DNA from: an uncultured Collinsella sp. | GTDB lineage: Bacteria > Actinomycetota > Coriobacteriia > Coriobacteriales > Coriobacteriaceae | Assembly (NCBI GenBank): GCA_934646865.1 | Contig: CAKUEU010000081.1 | Span: 1 to 6,475 of the forward strand | Length of the DNA stretch: 6,475 nucleotides | Direction of reading: 5' to 3' | In this document: piece after piece, positions 5,697-6,475 of the stretch | Position numbering within the stretch: position 1 is the stretch's first letter | How the letters are laid out: the number at the start of each line of letters is the position of its first letter | Program-made: the position numbers and the translations under genes | Notes under the pieces: model-generated | Told to the model about the DNA's origin: nothing | Database searches by the model: none | What the model saw: only the letters and a program-made list of their open reading frames with translations

Positions 5697-6410
5697 ATGA
5701 CGGATTATCGCGTCGCGCGCCTGCTCGCAAAACTGGAGATCCCGCTGCTGCTGGCGGTGCCAGCCGTGATGGCTGCGGCGTTGCTGGTGGGCGTTGAGCA
5801 GGCGGCGCTTGCCATGCTGGTTGTGGTGGCGCTGGTGCTTGCACTGTTCTTTGCGGGTTACGAGGCATCGCGCCCGGGTCTGCGCCAGATCATGCCGACG
5901 CTGGTGCTGGCGGCGCTGGCGGCGGCGGGACGCATCCTGTTCGGGCCCATTCCCGACTTTAAGCCGGTGAGCGCCATTGCCATTATCGCAGGGGCGACGC
6001 TCGGTCGCCGCAATGGTTTTATGGTCGGTGCGCTGGCAGCGCTGACCAGCAATTTCTTTTTTGGACAGGGTATGTGGACGCCGTGGCAGATGTATGCCTG
6101 GGGTCTGGTGGGCTATGTTGGCGGCGCGTTAGCGCATATGGGCGCGTTCGACCGCGCCGACGGCACCGTGCGCATGCCGGCGCTGCTGGCGTATGGCTTT
6201 GCTTCGGGCCTGCTCTATGGCGTCGTGATCAACGCGTATGACATTATCGGCTTTGTGCAGCCGCTCACCTGGGCAGGCGCCGGGGCGCGTCTTGCCACGG
6301 CGGTGCCGTTCGATATTACGCATGGCCTTGCGACCTGCGTGTTCTTGGCCGCTCTGTACAAGCCCTGGTGCCGTCGCATCAACCGCGTCGTCGTGAAGTA
6401 CGGGCTTTAG
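5697..6410 (+). CDS. ECF transporter substrate-binding (S) component
   Basis: Membrane protein that captures the vitamin or other micronutrient for the T/ATPase module encoded just upstream. The 237 residues are strongly hydrophobic, with segments near 15-31, 35-54, 65-80, 91-118, 129-147, 162-183 and 197-221, slightly more than the six helices usual for S components. The best landmark is FGPIPDFKPVSAIAIIAG (82-99) followed by TSNFFFGQGMWTPWQM (117-132), recalled from a group of ECF S components that includes predicted cobalamin-type (CbrT-like) proteins. The T, fused A, S order also fits the CbrTUV arrangement. Substrate is therefore a guess. ATG 5697 is chosen over an upstream ATG at 5634, which lies within the ATPase gene; its ribosome site is weak (GATGGA, 5691-5696), suggesting coupling to the preceding gene. 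Confidence 0.85.
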   Translation: MTDYRVARLLAKLEIPLLLAVPAVMAAALLVGVEQAALAMLVVVALVLALFFAGYEASRPGLRQIMPTLVLAALAAAGRILFGPIPDFKPVSAIAIIAGATLGRRNGFMVGALAALTSNFFFGQGMWTPWQMYAWGLVGYVGGALAHMGAFDRADGTVRMPALLAYGFASGLLYGVVINAYDIIGFVQPLTWAGAGARLATAVPFDITHGLATCVFLAALYKPWCRRINRVVVKYGL

Positions 6411-6475
6411 GGGCGATTGAGCCGGGGCGAGAGCCAATACTGCTACGGTGCCATTTCAAAACTATGCCGGTTTAC
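6411..6475. other. Non-coding tail after the S component
   Basis: These 65 bases contain no ORF and no rho-independent terminator for the ECF operon. The last ~40 bases become AT-richer, with two TGCC-containing stretches (6450-6453 and 6464-6467) around TTTCAAAACTA. The operon may continue, or be terminated, beyond the window. Confidence 0.4.

Overview
The window is GC-rich, with GC-biased third codon positions, mostly GTG or ATG starts and tight gene packing. The protein sequences and the glmU-prs pairing suggest a gut Actinomycetota of the Coriobacteriia type (Collinsella-like). This is inference from sequence character; no database comparison was possible.

Layout. Positions 1-304 hold an isolated small plus-strand ORF (77-223). 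It has unusual codon use, and upstream of it lies a cluster of TGTCGA/TCGACA half-sites and a LexA-box-like palindrome. A strong minus-strand terminator (305-336) then closes prs (370-1356, minus), which encodes PRPP synthetase. Upstream of prs, on the same strand, lies glmU (1549-2961, minus), the bifunctional enzyme that makes UDP-GlcNAc. A rho-independent terminator sits just after glmU, so prs probably has its own promoter in the 192-base gap, where a 17-bp near-palindrome is found.

From about 2962 rightward the genes run on the plus strand, divergently from glmU. A plausible promoter (2994-3021) leads into a three-gene operon for a complete, dedicated ECF-type (energy-coupling factor) vitamin transporter. 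It comprises a transmembrane T component (3162-4049), a fused double-ATPase A component (4049-5692) and a substrate-binding S component (5697-6410). The genes overlap or lie within 4 bases of each other. The T and A proteins form the energizing module. The S protein sets the substrate, which is not certain; a cobalamin-type compound is one candidate. No known vitamin riboswitch is visible upstream.

The most unusual structure is a 191-bp segment bounded by 20-base inverted repeats, lying inside the coding region for the linker between the two ATPase domains. It looks like a small mobile or repeat element that has become part of the coding sequence. The rest of the window is ordinary housekeeping and transport content, and no complete new system is evident.
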